Source: Hypoxylon rubiginosum
Taxonomy: Eukaryota; Ascomycota; Sordariomycetes; Xylariales; Hypoxylaceae
Direction of reading: 5' to 3'
Length of the DNA: 64,000 nucleotides
Assembly: GCA_902806565.1 (NCBI GenBank)
Contig: CADCXA010000052.1
Coordinates: 1 to 64,000 of the forward strand
How positions within the stretch are numbered: position 1 is the first letter of the stretch; each line of letters starts with the position of its first letter. The notes under the pieces were generated by a model, which was not told the origin of the DNA, made no database searches, and saw only the letters and a list, made by a program, of their open reading frames with translations. This document shows positions 48,085 to 60,650 of this stretch, piece after piece. The position numbers were made by a program, and so were the translations under genes.

Positions 48085-50363
48085 ATGGAGTCTAAAGCAG
48101 ACTCAGGGGGGCTACGAAGCGCCACGCGACAGCTGACGCCCGAGAATGGCCAAGCGAATGCATCTACGACGAAGGATGACCCTGTTTTACGGTATCGCAA
48201 AACACCAATCTTCTTGCTGATTATATACTTGCCGACCTTGATCGTGCCATGGGTGCTGATATGTATCATGACGAAGCGACCTTTGGGGAGTTCCTCTTAC
48301 TACGACCAGTCGGGTACTCACTCCACGAACAATCTTGCGGGTATCGTGATTGCCCAGCTGTTTAAAGCTATCAACGCCGTGCTAGCGGTACCAATTATAT
48401 CGGCGCTGCTGGCGCATGCCGCCGTCGTCTACGCGATGCGGCGGCGGCCCGACCAAAAACTCAATATTCAGCAACTATTTGCGCTCGCTGATAAAGGATG
48501 GTCCAATTACCTCCTACTATGGAGCGCCCGTTCCCGCGGCAGAAGCAGCCTTTTCCTGTGGTTGGGAGCGCTTCTCGTCTTTCTAGGTTTGGCTCCGATG
48601 TTGCTCCGCTGCTCAAACCAAGACCTCTGCTAACATTTCTCAGGTGCCATCTTGCAGCCCCTAATATCAGTGCTGGTCACCTTCGAGCCGATCGCGGTCA
48701 CATCGTGTCTTGACATACCCGTCCATGGTTGTTCTAAGTACGGTCCACTGGTTATTGGCTACGATCCAGAGCCGGCTGATATGCCTTACGTGCAGCGCGA
48801 CCTTGTTCTGCAAGATGTCCTGGGTCATTTGGCCACCGTGTCAGATGTAGAACCCCAACCGAACCTGTGGCCTGTCAACCCAGGCCCGAGCGACTCTATC
48901 GGTGGTTATTTAACGCCCCCGAACAGACGAATATTCCAGTCCTATTCGGAGCGTCTTGGAATGTACCCCAATGGCTTCTTCGTAACGGCGTTGGACAATG
49001 GAACGAACACGGGAGTGCTGCGTGAACACGCCATACGGCTGAACTCGTCGGTGCACTGCGAACACATTCCGCATTCTGACCTTCCATCCCCCTGCCCAGG
49101 CGCGCGACCGCTGGAAATCCACATCGAGCGTCAAGGGCTCAATCTGAGCGTCTGCGCGCCAGGAAATGCGAGTCAGTTTCCCTTCACACCCAGCCGCCAC
49201 CGGCAGGATATTACCGAGGACCTATACATCCATCTAGAAGAACCTTACAACCTAACCAGCGTTCATAACAACTTCACCGTGCGATGCACCGCAACGACTT
49301 CTAGGGGGTATTTTGAACTCGGAAACGAAGATAATGATTACGTATATGGCCCGCTGCTGGATCGATGGCCTGAGCCCAACGATATTGCGACGAATTTCAA
49401 CGACTACCGAGGTTTGGCTGCAGATTACGCGCGCCCCACAGAAGAGTAACTTCCACCCCTTCACTGCGAATTGTATGATGCAACTTGAACTGACGTATCA
49501 ATTCAAGGGATCCGTCCACGAGGCTGTCAGGGCAAAGACGGATAGGCTCGCCCTTCGACGACGGATTAGACGAGACCGCGTCGGTGCCGGGGCCCCTGAT
49601 GGTATCAGCCGAGGTGCTGTTCGGCAACTACTCGTTCCTGCAGTTCGTCGTCGACAACGCGACGGCGATGACACCCGCGCAGGCCTTCGCCGCCGCGTGC
49701 GAGCACGGCAGCATCCCGTTTTCGCAGGTGGTCAGCTTCGCCACGTTCGGCGAGCGGCCTTCGACGTACTGCTACGACATCCCGCACCAGCTGCGCGGCG
49801 GGCGCGACATGAGCTGGTACGACGACAACCTGGCGTCCGTCGTGGCGTCCCACGCGCGCATTTTCAATACCACGGACATCGCCGAGTACGCGCTGACGAT
49901 GAGCATGTACTTTGCCAACCGCGCCGTGCTGACTAAGACGGTGCTGGCCCAAGATGCTTACAACCGCCGTGAGATATACGCCTCTCCAGGCACGATTACG
50001 ACGCGCCCGACCATGGCCACGGCGAGCCTAGTCGTGATCACCGTCCTCATGTTCCTGCAGGTGCTGGGCTTGACCATAGTCGCCTGGTTCATCTACTCGT
50101 TGCCGACCTGGGCGTCCGCGTTCGACGCCGTGGAGGTGGCGCGGATCGGAAAGGCGCTGGCGGATAGCGACTTGCCGCCGCTCGGCCCGGTGACGCTCGA
50201 AGACGAGAAGCGGCTGATGAAAATTGATGCTCTGGTTGGTAGGGTTGGCGAGAGTGGCTTGGCCAATGAGAAGAGTAAGGTGGCAGACGGGGACGCTGAA
50301 ATACCGCCGGGTCGTGTTCAATTGGCGCTTGGTGGGAAAGGATTGATCACTCGCAAGGTGTAG
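48085..50363 (+). CDS. Large fungal integral membrane protein of unknown function, about 700 aa
   Basis: Exons 48085-48586, 48644-49411 and 49531-50363 join in frame to 700 aa. Intron 1 (48587-48643) has a GTTTGG donor and CTGCTAAC branch site; intron 2 (49412-49530) uses the same GTTTGG donor and a CTGAC branch. The N-terminal region has two to three membrane helices (residues about 41-63 and 90-115, and LFLWLGALLVF). A large, likely extracellular middle has several NxT/S sites and cysteines, and one helix lies near residue 590 (MATASLVVITVLMFLQVLGL) before a charged tail. This layout is common in uncharacterised ascomycete membrane proteins. An unresolved point: the second intron contains a protein-like frame (e.g. 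FTANCMMQLELTYQFKG), so the gene could instead read through it with two frameshifts. Confidence 0.65.
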
Positions 50364-51050
50364 GTACCTAGGTACTTCTTAAAGAGGCAGAGAGTTAGCA
50401 GATAACGCCGCTGTGCCGCTCTCGTGCCGCTGTCCTGTGGCTGTACGGCGGGAAAGATGCGCTTATCCGTCTTGCGGCGGTGAGAACTTCACTAACGGCT
50501 GGATCATCACCCCGACGGCCCCCTTTCAATTAGAAATAATTAGAAATAATTAGAAATCAACCTTTTAAGATCCGCATTATGAAGTGAGAAGCGTGACCTG
50601 TCACTTTAAAGTGATGGAACGTCTTTCAGTCTCTCATGTTGGATATGATCGTCGGGTCTTCAAGCCTATGATGTTGCACTTCGCGTGGAATCCTACTCCA
50701 CCTATACGAACAGGCCAATAGAGATATGGCTTGGCAGGGGAAGTGGGGTCATCTTCGAACAGACTCGATGCAACTATGTCAGCCCTAAGCTGAGATTCAC
50801 GAAATTGACGTGAGGCTTAGAGCGCCCTTATCGACAGTCCCGTTGACAAACATCGATATGGACTTATGAGTTTTAAGAATTTGGATACCGTCTGGCTATC
50901 ATCTAGATTAGTATAGTTCTGTGTCATCCAGTCGTATGCTTCACAAAGTTCAATTTGCGAACCGCGTATTCAGCCTAGATATTCCGAGTATTAGACTTGA
51001 TCTAGTACCCATCATATTAACTCGTCTATAACAAGATCAGCAATTGGATC
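50364..51050. other. Intergenic with a short tandem repeat
   Basis: Contains GTAGGTACCTAGGTAC just after the stop at 50363 and three copies of the 10-mer AATTAGAAAT (50528-50557). It should include the promoter of the Zn2Cys6 gene; no motif is certain. Confidence 0.4.
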
Positions 51051-52981
51051 ATGTCCACGAAAGAGCCAAGCCAAGCGTCATCGGTCCCGGTGGACCCCAA
51101 ATATGCGTGGAGGAAGAGACCGAGGAAGTTTTCTTCAAAATCGAAAAATGGGTGCAAGACGTGCAAGTAAGTAATGCCAGGCCGGGCGTATTTCGCATCG
51201 ACTGGAGCTCGTTATTCTTTAACAAAAGCACCAACACCAACACGTGAGCGATCACGACCCAGTTAAAGATGTACTAACCTCTATGGCGCGATAGAGCCCG
51301 GCGAATCAAGTGTGACATGGGTCGGCCATATTGCCAAAGATGTGTTTCGACGGGGCGTGAATGCGAAGGCTATATGCATGACTCCTCGACTACTACTGCA
51401 CCAGCTGGCAATGGCGCATCCTGTGGTAGTGATGTGCATCCACACAGCCGACAGCTGTCCGATGTTCCACAACATAACCTCGGACATATTGCCCAAAGTC
51501 TCGGCTGCCCCCTTCATTTACCTTCGGCCGAAGTCGAAGAATGTTCGGCTTTGAGCTTTTTCGATGTTAAGACGCTGCCAGGGCTGAACGGGTGCCGCAA
51601 ATCGCCTTCGTGGACTCGCACCCTTACGTTTTTCGCCAATACTGTGAGATGCGTCCACCATGCTGCTGTTGCAGTAGGTTCATTACATCGGGCGTATATA
51701 TCCCGGGACAGAGCTGCATGCGGATTGCGTGGGCATGGCCATAGTGGCGGCGGAAACGTAAGCAACTTTGCCTTACACCACTATAACCTCGCCATTAGCC
51801 ACCTCTTGAAATCCAGCGGCCGTTCTAACAACACTCCCGGAGATGCTGCCGTTACCCTGCTGGTATGCTATCTCTTTACCTGTTTCGACAACCTTGCTGG
51901 AAATCACACGCAGGCGGTTGAGCATTTACGAAGCGGCATAACACTCCTAAACGAATCCAGGAAAGAAATGAGGACAAGCAGACAGAAAACGCAGCCCTCG
52001 AGTGACCAGACTCTTCTCAGCCAGATCACGGAGCAGTTCCGTCACCTTGACGCCCAAGCAGCATCGTACCTTCTAGGATGGTCGCGCCAACTACCCGAAG
52101 ACGATGTCGACGAAGTGGAGAAGCACCAATGCAGGGTCGGACCAGCTGGCATCAGGATGTCTTCCCTTACCCAAGCTGCCGGTCAGCTCGAGGCTCTAAT
52201 TCCGAAGACGATAGAGTTGCGTTGCTGGGAAGTAGAGACCATCAGCAGGAACCAGGTGACACAAAAGAACAGCCCAACCAACGTTGCTGCCCTTCGCCAA
52301 TTCTTGAGACGACAGGCCGAACTAGTATGTCAGCTCGAGGAGTGGTATTTCGCCTTTACGATGCTACTCCCGCAAGACCCGGAGAAGATGTGCGCATGGG
52401 ATGGACATCTCGTCCGGATGTTACAACTCCATTACCTGACCACATCCGTTTTTCTCGACTTGCCTGCTGGCCAGGGCGAGATGGCTTGCGACAGCGCCCT
52501 GCCGCAGTTCAAGAAGATAGTGGCTCTGGCTTCCACGATTGCGAATAAGTGCAGCACGATGTCGGAGAGTTGCGTCCAAAAGGAATCGAATAGTGAGCCG
52601 AGTTTCACGCTTGAGATGGTCCTCATACCAGCAGTCTACATCACCGGGACCAAATGCCGGGATCCTCTGTTAAGGCGCGAGATCATATCCATCCTGAGAC
52701 GAAACCCGCGACGCGAAGGGGTGTGGGATAGTATTACTGCCGCGAAGATCCTCGAGCGGGTGATGCAGATCGAAGAAGGAGAAGATGCCATGGACTTTGA
52801 GTCAGGGTTGAAGGGCATGGCGGATATTCCACTTGAGAGGCGGATAACGGAAATACACTGGGGGCCGTATAATGGCCAGTTTGGGCCTTTTAATAATTGT
52901 ATGTCCGTTCGGTACGAATTATATCCCTCGGAAGGTGAGAAGAGGGTGATCACCGAGAATATTGTCCTGTGGTATCCGTAG
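51051..52981 (+). CDS. Zn2Cys6 fungal transcription factor
   Basis: Two exons: 51051-51166 and 51295-52981, giving 600 aa. The intron splits the zinc cluster, as is common in this family, and has a perfect TACTAAC branch site. Joined, residues about 33-60 read C-x2-C-x6-C-x6-C-x2-C-x6-C, beginning GCKTCKARRIKCD and ending GRECEGY, the Gal4-type binuclear zinc cluster that binds DNA in the nucleus. A basic stretch (WRKRPRKFSSKSK) just before it may serve as a nuclear signal. The remaining 530 residues resemble the fungal-specific regulatory middle region (VGSLHRAYISRD, LLVCYLFTCFDNLAGN, AVEHLRSGI). Its target genes are unknown; the neighbouring GMC and membrane genes are candidates only by position. 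Confidence 0.88.
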
Positions 52982-53251
52982 AGATCAGGAACATATTTTC
53001 CATGTGAAAATCTGGTTCAAGGAGGGAAGCTTCGTCGATAGGAGTAGTATATGCACTTAGACAGCAGTACTTCGTATATGCAACATCTGACTCATTCATT
53101 AAAGAGGTATATGCAATTTGTGGAGACCTCGAGAAGACGTGTACCTTAGTCATCATGTCCCGTGCACGGAGCTTAGCGTGCCGATCAGTGAACGTCGTTT
53201 AATCTGATGTAATTCAAATCTCTCTCATCTCTCAACTTCATCTACGACGAC

Positions 53252-53296
53252 ATGATGATGCCTTTTTGCACAGCATCATGTCTTACTTACCAATAA
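53252..53296 (+). promoter_or_regulatory. Possible upstream ORF before Seh1
   Basis: Three consecutive ATGs open a 14-codon frame ending at TAA 53294-53296. It overlaps ATG 53278 out of frame but ends before the alternative start at 53305. It could lower translation, or the region could lie in an unmapped 5' intron. Confidence 0.3.
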
Positions 53297-54639
53297 ACGA
53301 AGACATGTTAGCCGAGGAGAGTGCCACTTTTGATATAATTCAGCACGGTCATAAGGACTTAGTCCAAGCAATCGCTTTCAACGCGTACGGAGATAGGTGT
53401 GCTACAGGTAGTGTCGACGGCAAGATCCGCGTCTTCAATCGACACCAAGACGGCATCTGGCGACTGTGTGACAATTGGAAAGCTCACCCTGGTGAAATCT
53501 TGGAGGTTTGTTAGCAGCCTCTTACAGTTATGGGCAGAATAACTTCATGCCGATAGAAATATTTTCTAACATAGCCCGTTCAGCTTCAATGGCTCCCACC
53601 CACAATTTATCCCAACTTGTTAGCTTCTCTTGGCATCGAGGGTCGCTTTCGATTGTGGGCTGAAGACCCTTCCGCCGCCCCCGGAAGACGGTTCAGCTCG
53701 AGAGACGGCAATGGGAAGTCCGTGTCCGAGCTCAGGTCTGGCCGAGCCCCGTTTAGGTCCTTTTCGGTCAAGCATGACGAAGTAACACGATGCACCTACG
53801 TTGCGCTTCTTTCCGCCGATGGCCATCTCATAGTCTACGAAGGCGAGGAACCGGAGAATTTGACAGACTACGCCAAGTTCGACGACTTTCAAGTCTGCGC
53901 CAAACCCAACCGCGGAGAGGAAACGTGTTTCAAGGTCCGATTTGACCCGAATCCCGAGCCCTGCTACACGGCTCTGAGAGCGGGCGTACCGACGGATGCG
54001 TTGAGTTTAGTCGTGTCTGGATTGACAATGGTCAAGATCTACAGAACACGCGATACCGTTACGAGTTCCTTCGGTGCCGCAGCGAGAGGACGTGAATTCT
54101 ATTTGGCCATTGAGATTAGAGAGCACAATCACTTGGTTCGCGATGTCGCATGGGCCCCCGGAAATTACCGAGGATACGACATGGTTGCTACAGCTTGCCA
54201 GGATGGCTTCGTCAGAGTATTTCGAATTGACACCCCCTTCTCCAAGGACGATGGCAAGTCCTGGTCGCTAGCAAACATCCTAGGCAACAGCAAGGGCGAC
54301 GAGAACCCCAGCTCCAGAAGCAGCCATCCCCGTAGACAGTCGCAAGTACCTTCTGGCATAAGAGCCGAGATCGACAAGTCGGGGACGCACGGAGAGCGGA
54401 CCTCGACAGATCTGCCGGGACAGGTCCAGCATACCGCCAAGGTGCTATCGAAGCTAAGCGCCCATCGATCACCCGTCTGGCGAGTAGGGTTTGACGATGA
54501 CGGTCAAATACTCGGAAGCGTCGGAGACGAGGGAAAGCTGATGTGTTACCGACAAATGCCCGACGGGTCATGGGCGAAGAGCTCCGAGCTGGGGATGATG
54601 AAGGCTAGGATGACCGCGCCCCCCACAAATATGGGCTGA
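53278..54639 (+). CDS. SEH1: Seh1-type WD40 nucleoporin / SEA complex subunit
   Basis: Two exons: 53278-53505 and 53584-54639, giving 427 aa. An alternative ATG at 53305 would shorten it by nine residues. The intron (GTTTGT donor, TTCTAAC branch, TTCAG) is phase 0. WD40 blades are visible: HGHKDLVQAIAFNAYGDRCA and DGKIRVFN, then IYPNLLASLGIEGRFRLW, DVAWAPGNYRGYDMVATAC with DGFVRVF, and the last blade HRSPVWRVGFDDDGQILGS. The order and these strings match Seh1, a beta-propeller that pairs with Nup85 in the Nup84/Nup107 nuclear pore subcomplex and with Sea4 in the TORC1-regulating SEA complex. A low-complexity serine-rich insert precedes the last blade. The gene is intact and the only clear housekeeping gene here. 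Confidence 0.85.
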
Positions 54640-54822
54640 AATTGTCTTGAAGGGACAAAACTCGACGATAACACACTTCTCGATATTATTATGATACCCT
54701 AGAGAATAAGGAAGATAGAAGTAGGGGGGGTGGGTTCAAATGTCACGCGTGTAACAGTATTCGGCGGAAAACGAACAATACTACGACTCTGCATTCGTTA
54801 GTAAACCAATGTATGATTTTGA

Positions 54823-55410
54823 ATGTCGTCAGGTCCGACAATATCTGTTTTCGTCGATCTCATGGTGCTGAAGCTTCCTCGTTGCAACGCTCAAATTTGG
54901 CTTCAAGGCTCCTTCGATGTACCTGGGCTGCTTCATGTTGCCCGCTGTGTCCGACTTCAGGTCACTTCCTCTCCATCTCTTCCCAAGTATAAAGTGATAT
55001 CCGAAGCAGTATGGCCACTAGTCGACCAATTGACACCGGCCTTGTCGCCACGGGGTTGTGCTGAGTCCCTTTTGAGGCTATTATTCTCTAGCATTGGGAA
55101 GGTCCGTAAGGTCGCGTCTAGGTATTATTGTCTCAACCAGGGGTTATGCTTTGCAATAGGTGCCGTTGTAGGCATTCCAGAGGCGTGTGGCTTGCTGGAT
55201 AGACACAGAGTCACTCTTGAGCGTGAGAGGGTTAGTGTCCAACCTCCACATTTATGGTCGGCAGCAGATAACAGGAGAGTATCCGCATACCTGTCGGTCC
55301 TGTCTCACATGAATCATATCACGTCGCTGTACAATGTGATAATGCCGTGGAGGTGTGCGGTGGGGTCGTTGGAACGACCATGGTCCACCCTACTATTAGC
55401 GATGCCTTGA
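54823..55410 (+). CDS. Hypothetical ORF, 195 codons
   Basis: A single ATG-started frame, unusually long for this otherwise stop-rich region. The translation has no signal peptide, no clear membrane helix and no motif I recognise. It is rich in Ser, Leu, Val and Arg, with scattered cysteines. It begins 184 bp after the Seh1 stop on the same strand, so it could also be Seh1 3' flanking sequence that is open by chance. No intron signals were evident. I consider chance at least as likely as a real gene. Confidence 0.2.
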   Translation: MSSGPTISVFVDLMVLKLPRCNAQIWLQGSFDVPGLLHVARCVRLQVTSSPSLPKYKVISEAVWPLVDQLTPALSPRGCAESLLRLLFSSIGKVRKVASRYYCLNQGLCFAIGAVVGIPEACGLLDRHRVTLERERVSVQPPHLWSAADNRRVSAYLSVLSHMNHITSLYNVIMPWRCAVGSLERPWSTLLLAMP

Positions 55411-56636
55411 CTGTTAAGTGTCAAGAAACACTCCTTTCACCACTATTCGGTAGCGGGGTACTACTTGTTTAGGGCGGTTTCAGTTATTTTGAGTATAGAG
55501 GGTTCTTATTCAAGCTGTCACAATCGGTCAATCCCGTACGTTGTCTGGTCTAACGAGCTATGAATATATGACTAAGCAAATTACAGTGCTCGTTAGTCAG
55601 CCAATATCTGACAAATCACCGGGTTTTAACGACACGAAACCTCTTCTCTCCAGCGAATCCAAAAAGTTCGATATCGTTATCGCGGCACAGCGTAGGATTT
55701 GATTGGGGCCTAACTGCCAGCATCTTTCCGAGTTGATGCGAATATTCAATCTCATGTTGGATAATATTCGTACAGAAGTTACGGTTCCCAGCTTAGGCGG
55801 CATAGCCTAGAAGAGGGAGATCTATCGTCGTCGATAACGATGGCTAGGGACTTCTGATTTACCACAATACATGCCTCCGTTGTAATGAGTCTGGACGCCA
55901 CATCGAAGCGCCATCATAACCGTTGCGGAATCCGTGATCAAGCTGTTACTTGCCTTAGTACGGTGGCCATGCTATCCGCCGTACGTTAAACGCTCACTAG
56001 CGCTCCGGGGTTATCGCCGTTCCAGAACAGGGAAGCATAGTCGCGGGCCATAATCTAGGATACCTAGCCATAGTCATCCGACACGATATAGATGAAGTTA
56101 CGCGTGTCCGTGGGGAGCCATATAGCCCAGGCTCCTTGAACAGGGAATCCACGAGTAAATGCGGAGGAAGCCGGTCGCATTTGTATTAGGCATCGTGGGA
56201 AATCGAAGGAAACGAAGTTAGATACCTACCGAACCTGTCCGTCAACCCAGGACCGCTGTCAGCTCTGTCAGCTTCTTTATACGTGTCATTACAAATTCAC
56301 GCGACCTAGCTTTCTGACCAAAGGCTACATAAGCTAGTGGTTTAGTTTTCATTCAAGGTCTCGAACCAGCGTGCTGGGAAGTTTCTAATGAAGCAAGAAA
56401 TTTTGTCTTCATGACGAACCACCGCCCCCGCCCCCCATTTCTCCTGTTCAGGGGTCTCCCATTCAGGAATCTTAGTCCCAACGAAATTACCATCGATCTA
56501 TTGGAAAATAGCTCTCGGGTACGTACCGTAGCAGTCGTTCGGTTGACTTCTTCTTACCTGAGCCTCGGCATGTGGCTCTCGCGCCCCTAGCCTTCGTTGG
56601 GCTACAATATCTCGCGGAGAAAGAAACGCTCGGATG

Positions 56637-57166
56637 AGCTGTGCTATTTAGAGGGTGCAAAATCTCCTTATATGGAGAGTATTTGTAGAGTGTTTGTTGA
56701 CCAGCTGCTACCCAGCCATTATTTTGGGAAGCTGTTTGCTTTGTATGACCTTAGTTTTCTACTTATTTTGCTTTGCTATAATCTAAATACTTTATCGTCA
56801 AACTCTAGGTATATACAAGAGGCCAAGACAGAAGGACCTGAGAATTAAATGGCTTATCTTCTTTCCTATCCATTTCCCCGTATTGGTAGACCCATAACCC
56901 CTATCCAGGCAATAACGTAACCAACATGTCTGTAACCCTACCTGGATAGCAAGGGTGAAGACACTCGCAGCCATGTAATTAATATATATAATAAAGGCAT
57001 TGCGAATAGCTCGAAATATTACGAATAGCTATATATACTTGATATAGGCACATACCTACCTACCTAATATATAGGGCTATATTGCCAGCTGGCCCAATGG
57101 ATCCGAAAAACACTCTACAGACACTCTCCATAAATGGAGATTTTACACTTTCCAAATAGCACAGCT
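56637..57166. mobile_element. Fold-back / MITE-like inverted-repeat element, 530 bp
   Basis: The outer arms starting AGCTGTGCTATTT at 56637 and ending with its complement at 57166 match over about 55-60 bp: shared blocks include AGCTGTGCTATTT, AAAATCTCC, TATGGAGAGT and TGTAGAGTGTTT, and further inward CCAGCTG. The centre is about 400 bp with no coding content. The length, terminal repeats and absence of a gene fit a non-autonomous DNA transposon (MITE). No target duplication could be fixed. Confidence 0.6.
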
Positions 57167-57707
57167 CTATTAAATCAGGGGAAGGTACCTGTAAGAAGCT
57201 ACGACAAGCATCTGTATCTACCTACCTATTTCCCAGGAAGCGTCCCAACCTAAGGCATTAAGCAAACAACAACCTTGAGGCCCTATGGATACGACTCAGG
57301 TATCTACCCAGGTACCTACCTAGGTGCACAATGCAGTGCGATTGCCGGTGAATAGGTAACCGCTATTGAGCGAAGTTGCCCGATTAAATGCCGCCGCTAG
57401 GTGTGTAGTCTTTTTATTGTTGCGGGCCAATGCTCCTATTCTCCTAATGCTCCACTTAGAAATCCCATCTCTACCTAAGGTAGTGAGTGAGTGAGAAATT
57501 ATTTAAGTGCAGACGGTCAACCACAACTACTTGATTCTTCACCTGAATTCTTCACTGCTAGATCCTCCACGACTCTTTCATAGTTACTAGAATCCCTCGC
57601 AGCTACCACGTCCCTTCTGAGTCCTGACACCACCAACACTCACTTGTTTCTTTGAGCCTTCCTTACATCGAGAATCTGCTTTTGCCGTCATTTGTTTCTC
57701 CAAAATA

Positions 57708-60389
57708 ATGGCACTGCCCTTCCAATCGCGAGAACTGGTAAACACCATGTCTTCTAGAGAGACGGCAAGTACCTATCAAAGGTACAAAGAAAGCACAGAA
57801 ACGTTCGTAACCTGGCTCAGCAGAACTGCGAAAGCTTGTGGCTGGAAGCACACACTGCAGACGATGCCAGATCAGGCCAAAGGGCCCAGACTCAAGGGCA
57901 AAGCTCGGAAATCTGCCAAGGAAGCCTCTATGAAGGCGATGGGCGCAAATACACGCCTATATACTGTCACCACAAAACAGCTGCGCGACCAAATTGATCT
58001 GGTGGCCAAGTCTAAGCGGATTTCGAACCCCATGCCGCGATACATATACAAGGCGCTTGATACGGCCATTAAGCAGCGCAAGGTGGCCAACGCCTGGTTT
58101 GAGGAGGCCAAGTCGGTAGACCCGGCCTCATTGGAGGGCCACAGGTATTTCGTTGATATTCTCCAGCGAGCAATCGACAAACTACCGATAGCGAACGAAA
58201 GAGAAAACTCCAATTGGGCCAATTCCAAGACAAATGTCTCCTCTGAAGAGAAGAAGGTCACCGCGTCTATGAGGTATGGAACTCATTATCCCAAGTCTTA
58301 GGGGTTTGCAAACTGACTTTTTCTTTTCTTATTTAGAAATGCTTTCGAATCGCTCGGAGTTGAAGATGTTCTCGAAGACGAAGCCCTCGAAGAAGAGACG
58401 ACTAAGCCCAATCGCGGTAATCGAACTCCACGAATGTCAGAAGCGAATGATCGCTATCAACTAGAAGTTGACTCTCAGGCGGAGTTACGGCATATGGTCT
58501 ACTTCTTTTTCCAGGACCTTCAGCAACTTAGGGACGAGCTGAAGAAGATATGGACGCAGTTCTATAACGGCGACATGCATCTCATTGCAGCTACTATCTT
58601 AACATCGCAATGCATAGAGATAGTACGCCAAGCAGAAGCCGCAGTTCACGAGTTCTATACTTCTGTGAATAAAGAATCCCAGCAGACCTACAAGGATCTC
58701 TACGGCATAGTGTGTAAGGAAGAATCGCTCGAGATAACCGCTCTCGGTGAGTTCGTGTTTCTGCCAACTGGACGCATACTCTCCAAGATTGCCCAGCACG
58801 CAACTACAGAGATTTGGCCCGCACTCCTTCCGCCAGTGAGAGCCGAGTACCGAGAAAGTCGCCCGGAGTTGCTTGATGATCCTCGAATGAAGGAGTTCGA
58901 GAAGCAGGACGAATTTACCTGCCAAGTTTGTATCGACATGATGGCAGACGACCTGCTGAGGCAGTCATGTGATGACCCTTTGGGATACATTTTTAAACCC
59001 GAGGACTCGGCATTCGCTGCCTTCCGCGAGTTGTGGACGAAGCGCATTGTAACGACAAGAATGGTCTTTACCGCCCAGATTCTGTGGGATATCCACAACA
59101 TACCTTCCAGCAAGGGCATTTCTGGTCTGACGGTTATGAAATCCGCAGCCGAGAAACTTCAAAGTTCCTTCAAGTTCTCCGAAAGGACTGACGGCGGTAA
59201 AACGGAGCTGAGGATAGAAAACCTACCGTGGGATGACAAGGGCCATATAGATCTCGTCTTGAGGATCTATAAACGTATGAAGGCTCACCTAAACGAACCA
59301 GCCTTTTTCCCAAAGTCTAAGCAGGCTCTCCTCAGTCTCAACACCCCGCAAGGACAGCAGGATCAGCAGAGTCAGCATGGTCAACAGGATGACACATCTA
59401 CGGTGTTTGAAGATTTGTTTCTCCAGGTGAATCCACTTCATGTTAAGCTGGAAGAACTCGTGCAGCAAGCGGACGGGCCCGTTCAGCCGAATAGGGACAT
59501 ATCTTTCTTGATAAAGGCAAACCCCCTCTACGCCGGGACTATTCTCATGGACGTAACCTCCATGGTGGAGCTTGATGGCATCAACGTCGAAAATTGTCAG
59601 CTTTCTATCACTTTGATATCACATCTCTACAACGCGTTAGATAAGTTAGGGTTAGGTGACACCCGCTGGCCTGAGCTTGAGAAGGTCATCCAGGTGCACG
59701 CTAAACCGATCTTTGCTGACGACGTCCCATCGTCTCCGAAAGATTTTCTATCGCGATTTGACTACCGCATGGCAGACTTAACCCACGACAGTCGACACAG
59801 GCGTGAGCAGAAGCGCTGGGAACTCCGAACGACTTCGACAACCCAAGCATTACGCGCGTTCTTCGAGTCAGAGATCACTTTACCGCAGCTTATGCATACT
59901 CTGACTAGCCAGGCTGAAGCTGCACTCCACGGCGGCAACATGACTTCCTCCCAGAAAGGGCGACACGCCGCCAAGGGCAAGGGGTATCGGCGACTACCTC
60001 TGGAGACATTGTCCGCGCTTCGCGAGCATATCGAGGCCGCCATTCCAGTCATGGAGATCAACTACATCAAGTTGACACAGCAGTGTAGCCCGCTCATCTT
60101 GGATATCAAGAACCGAATGATAGCCAAAATTGATACCGAGCAGCGAGCCACCTTCAATTACAAGCGTTACGATCCCCGAAAGGATATCCGCCTTATCCTT
60201 GAAGAAGCTTACATCTGCACCGAGATCATGAATGTGTTAGACAAGGCATCGAAAAGGTCACCCACCAACTTGGAGGGCCTGATGCCAACTGTTCAACGGG
60301 TGCCGATTGTCATGGAGTGCTTAGCCGCCGAGATCTCAAGACAGAGTTTGGAAGCTCAGGGGGGGCTCGGGGGAGGGAAGGCAGAATAG
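57708..60389 (+). CDS. DUF6604-domain protein, 872 aa
   Basis: Two exons: 57708-58273 and 58337-60389. The intron (GTATGG donor, AACTGAC branch, TTTAG) keeps the frame. The N-terminus (residues about 18-250: YQRYKESTETFVTWLSRTAKACGW, basic KGKARKS linker, long helices, then an acidic EDEALEEETT segment) matches the fungal DUF6604 domain (PF20253-like), a helical module of unknown function. The rest is largely helical, with a CQVCIDMM pair near residue 380, a glutamine-rich patch (QGQQDQQSQHGQQDD) near 530, and a glycine-rich end. No catalytic motif or membrane helix is evident. It precedes a HET gene on the same strand by 261 bp. The role is unknown; the ATG at 57708 is the first in the frame, and a second Met follows at residue 14. 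Confidence 0.75.
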
Positions 60390-60650
60390 CAGATCCCATT
60401 GTTGTGCAAGAGTCATGTCATTATTACTGCTGCGGCCACCTCGTCATTCACGTGAATTTCAATGTAACCTTATCATGCATATAATAGGGGGACAGCCTTG
60501 CGTAAATATTTCTGCCTGCCGCCTTAAGACATCCCAATTTCCCTTCCTCCCTTCCAAGTGCCGAACTGAAAAAGGATCGAGTTATCGCGGTTTTAATAAC
60601 TTTCTATATATTTAGCACCAAGAATCGCCTAGACCGGTAATCCTCCCACA

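Larger units (their letters stand above)
54640..57707. other. 3-kb gene-poor stretch
   Basis: Contains one unrecognised 195-codon frame (listed separately) and an inverted-repeat element (56637-57166). CCTAGGTA-type motifs cluster at 57054-57063 and 57297-57326. No RNA gene is seen. The last few hundred bases, rich in CT tracts, should be the promoter of the DUF6604 gene. Confidence 0.45.

Noticed and set aside
54823..55410. Confident new gene in the 195-codon frame
   Set aside because: No motif, signal, splice pattern or neighbour supports it; kept only as a low-confidence feature.
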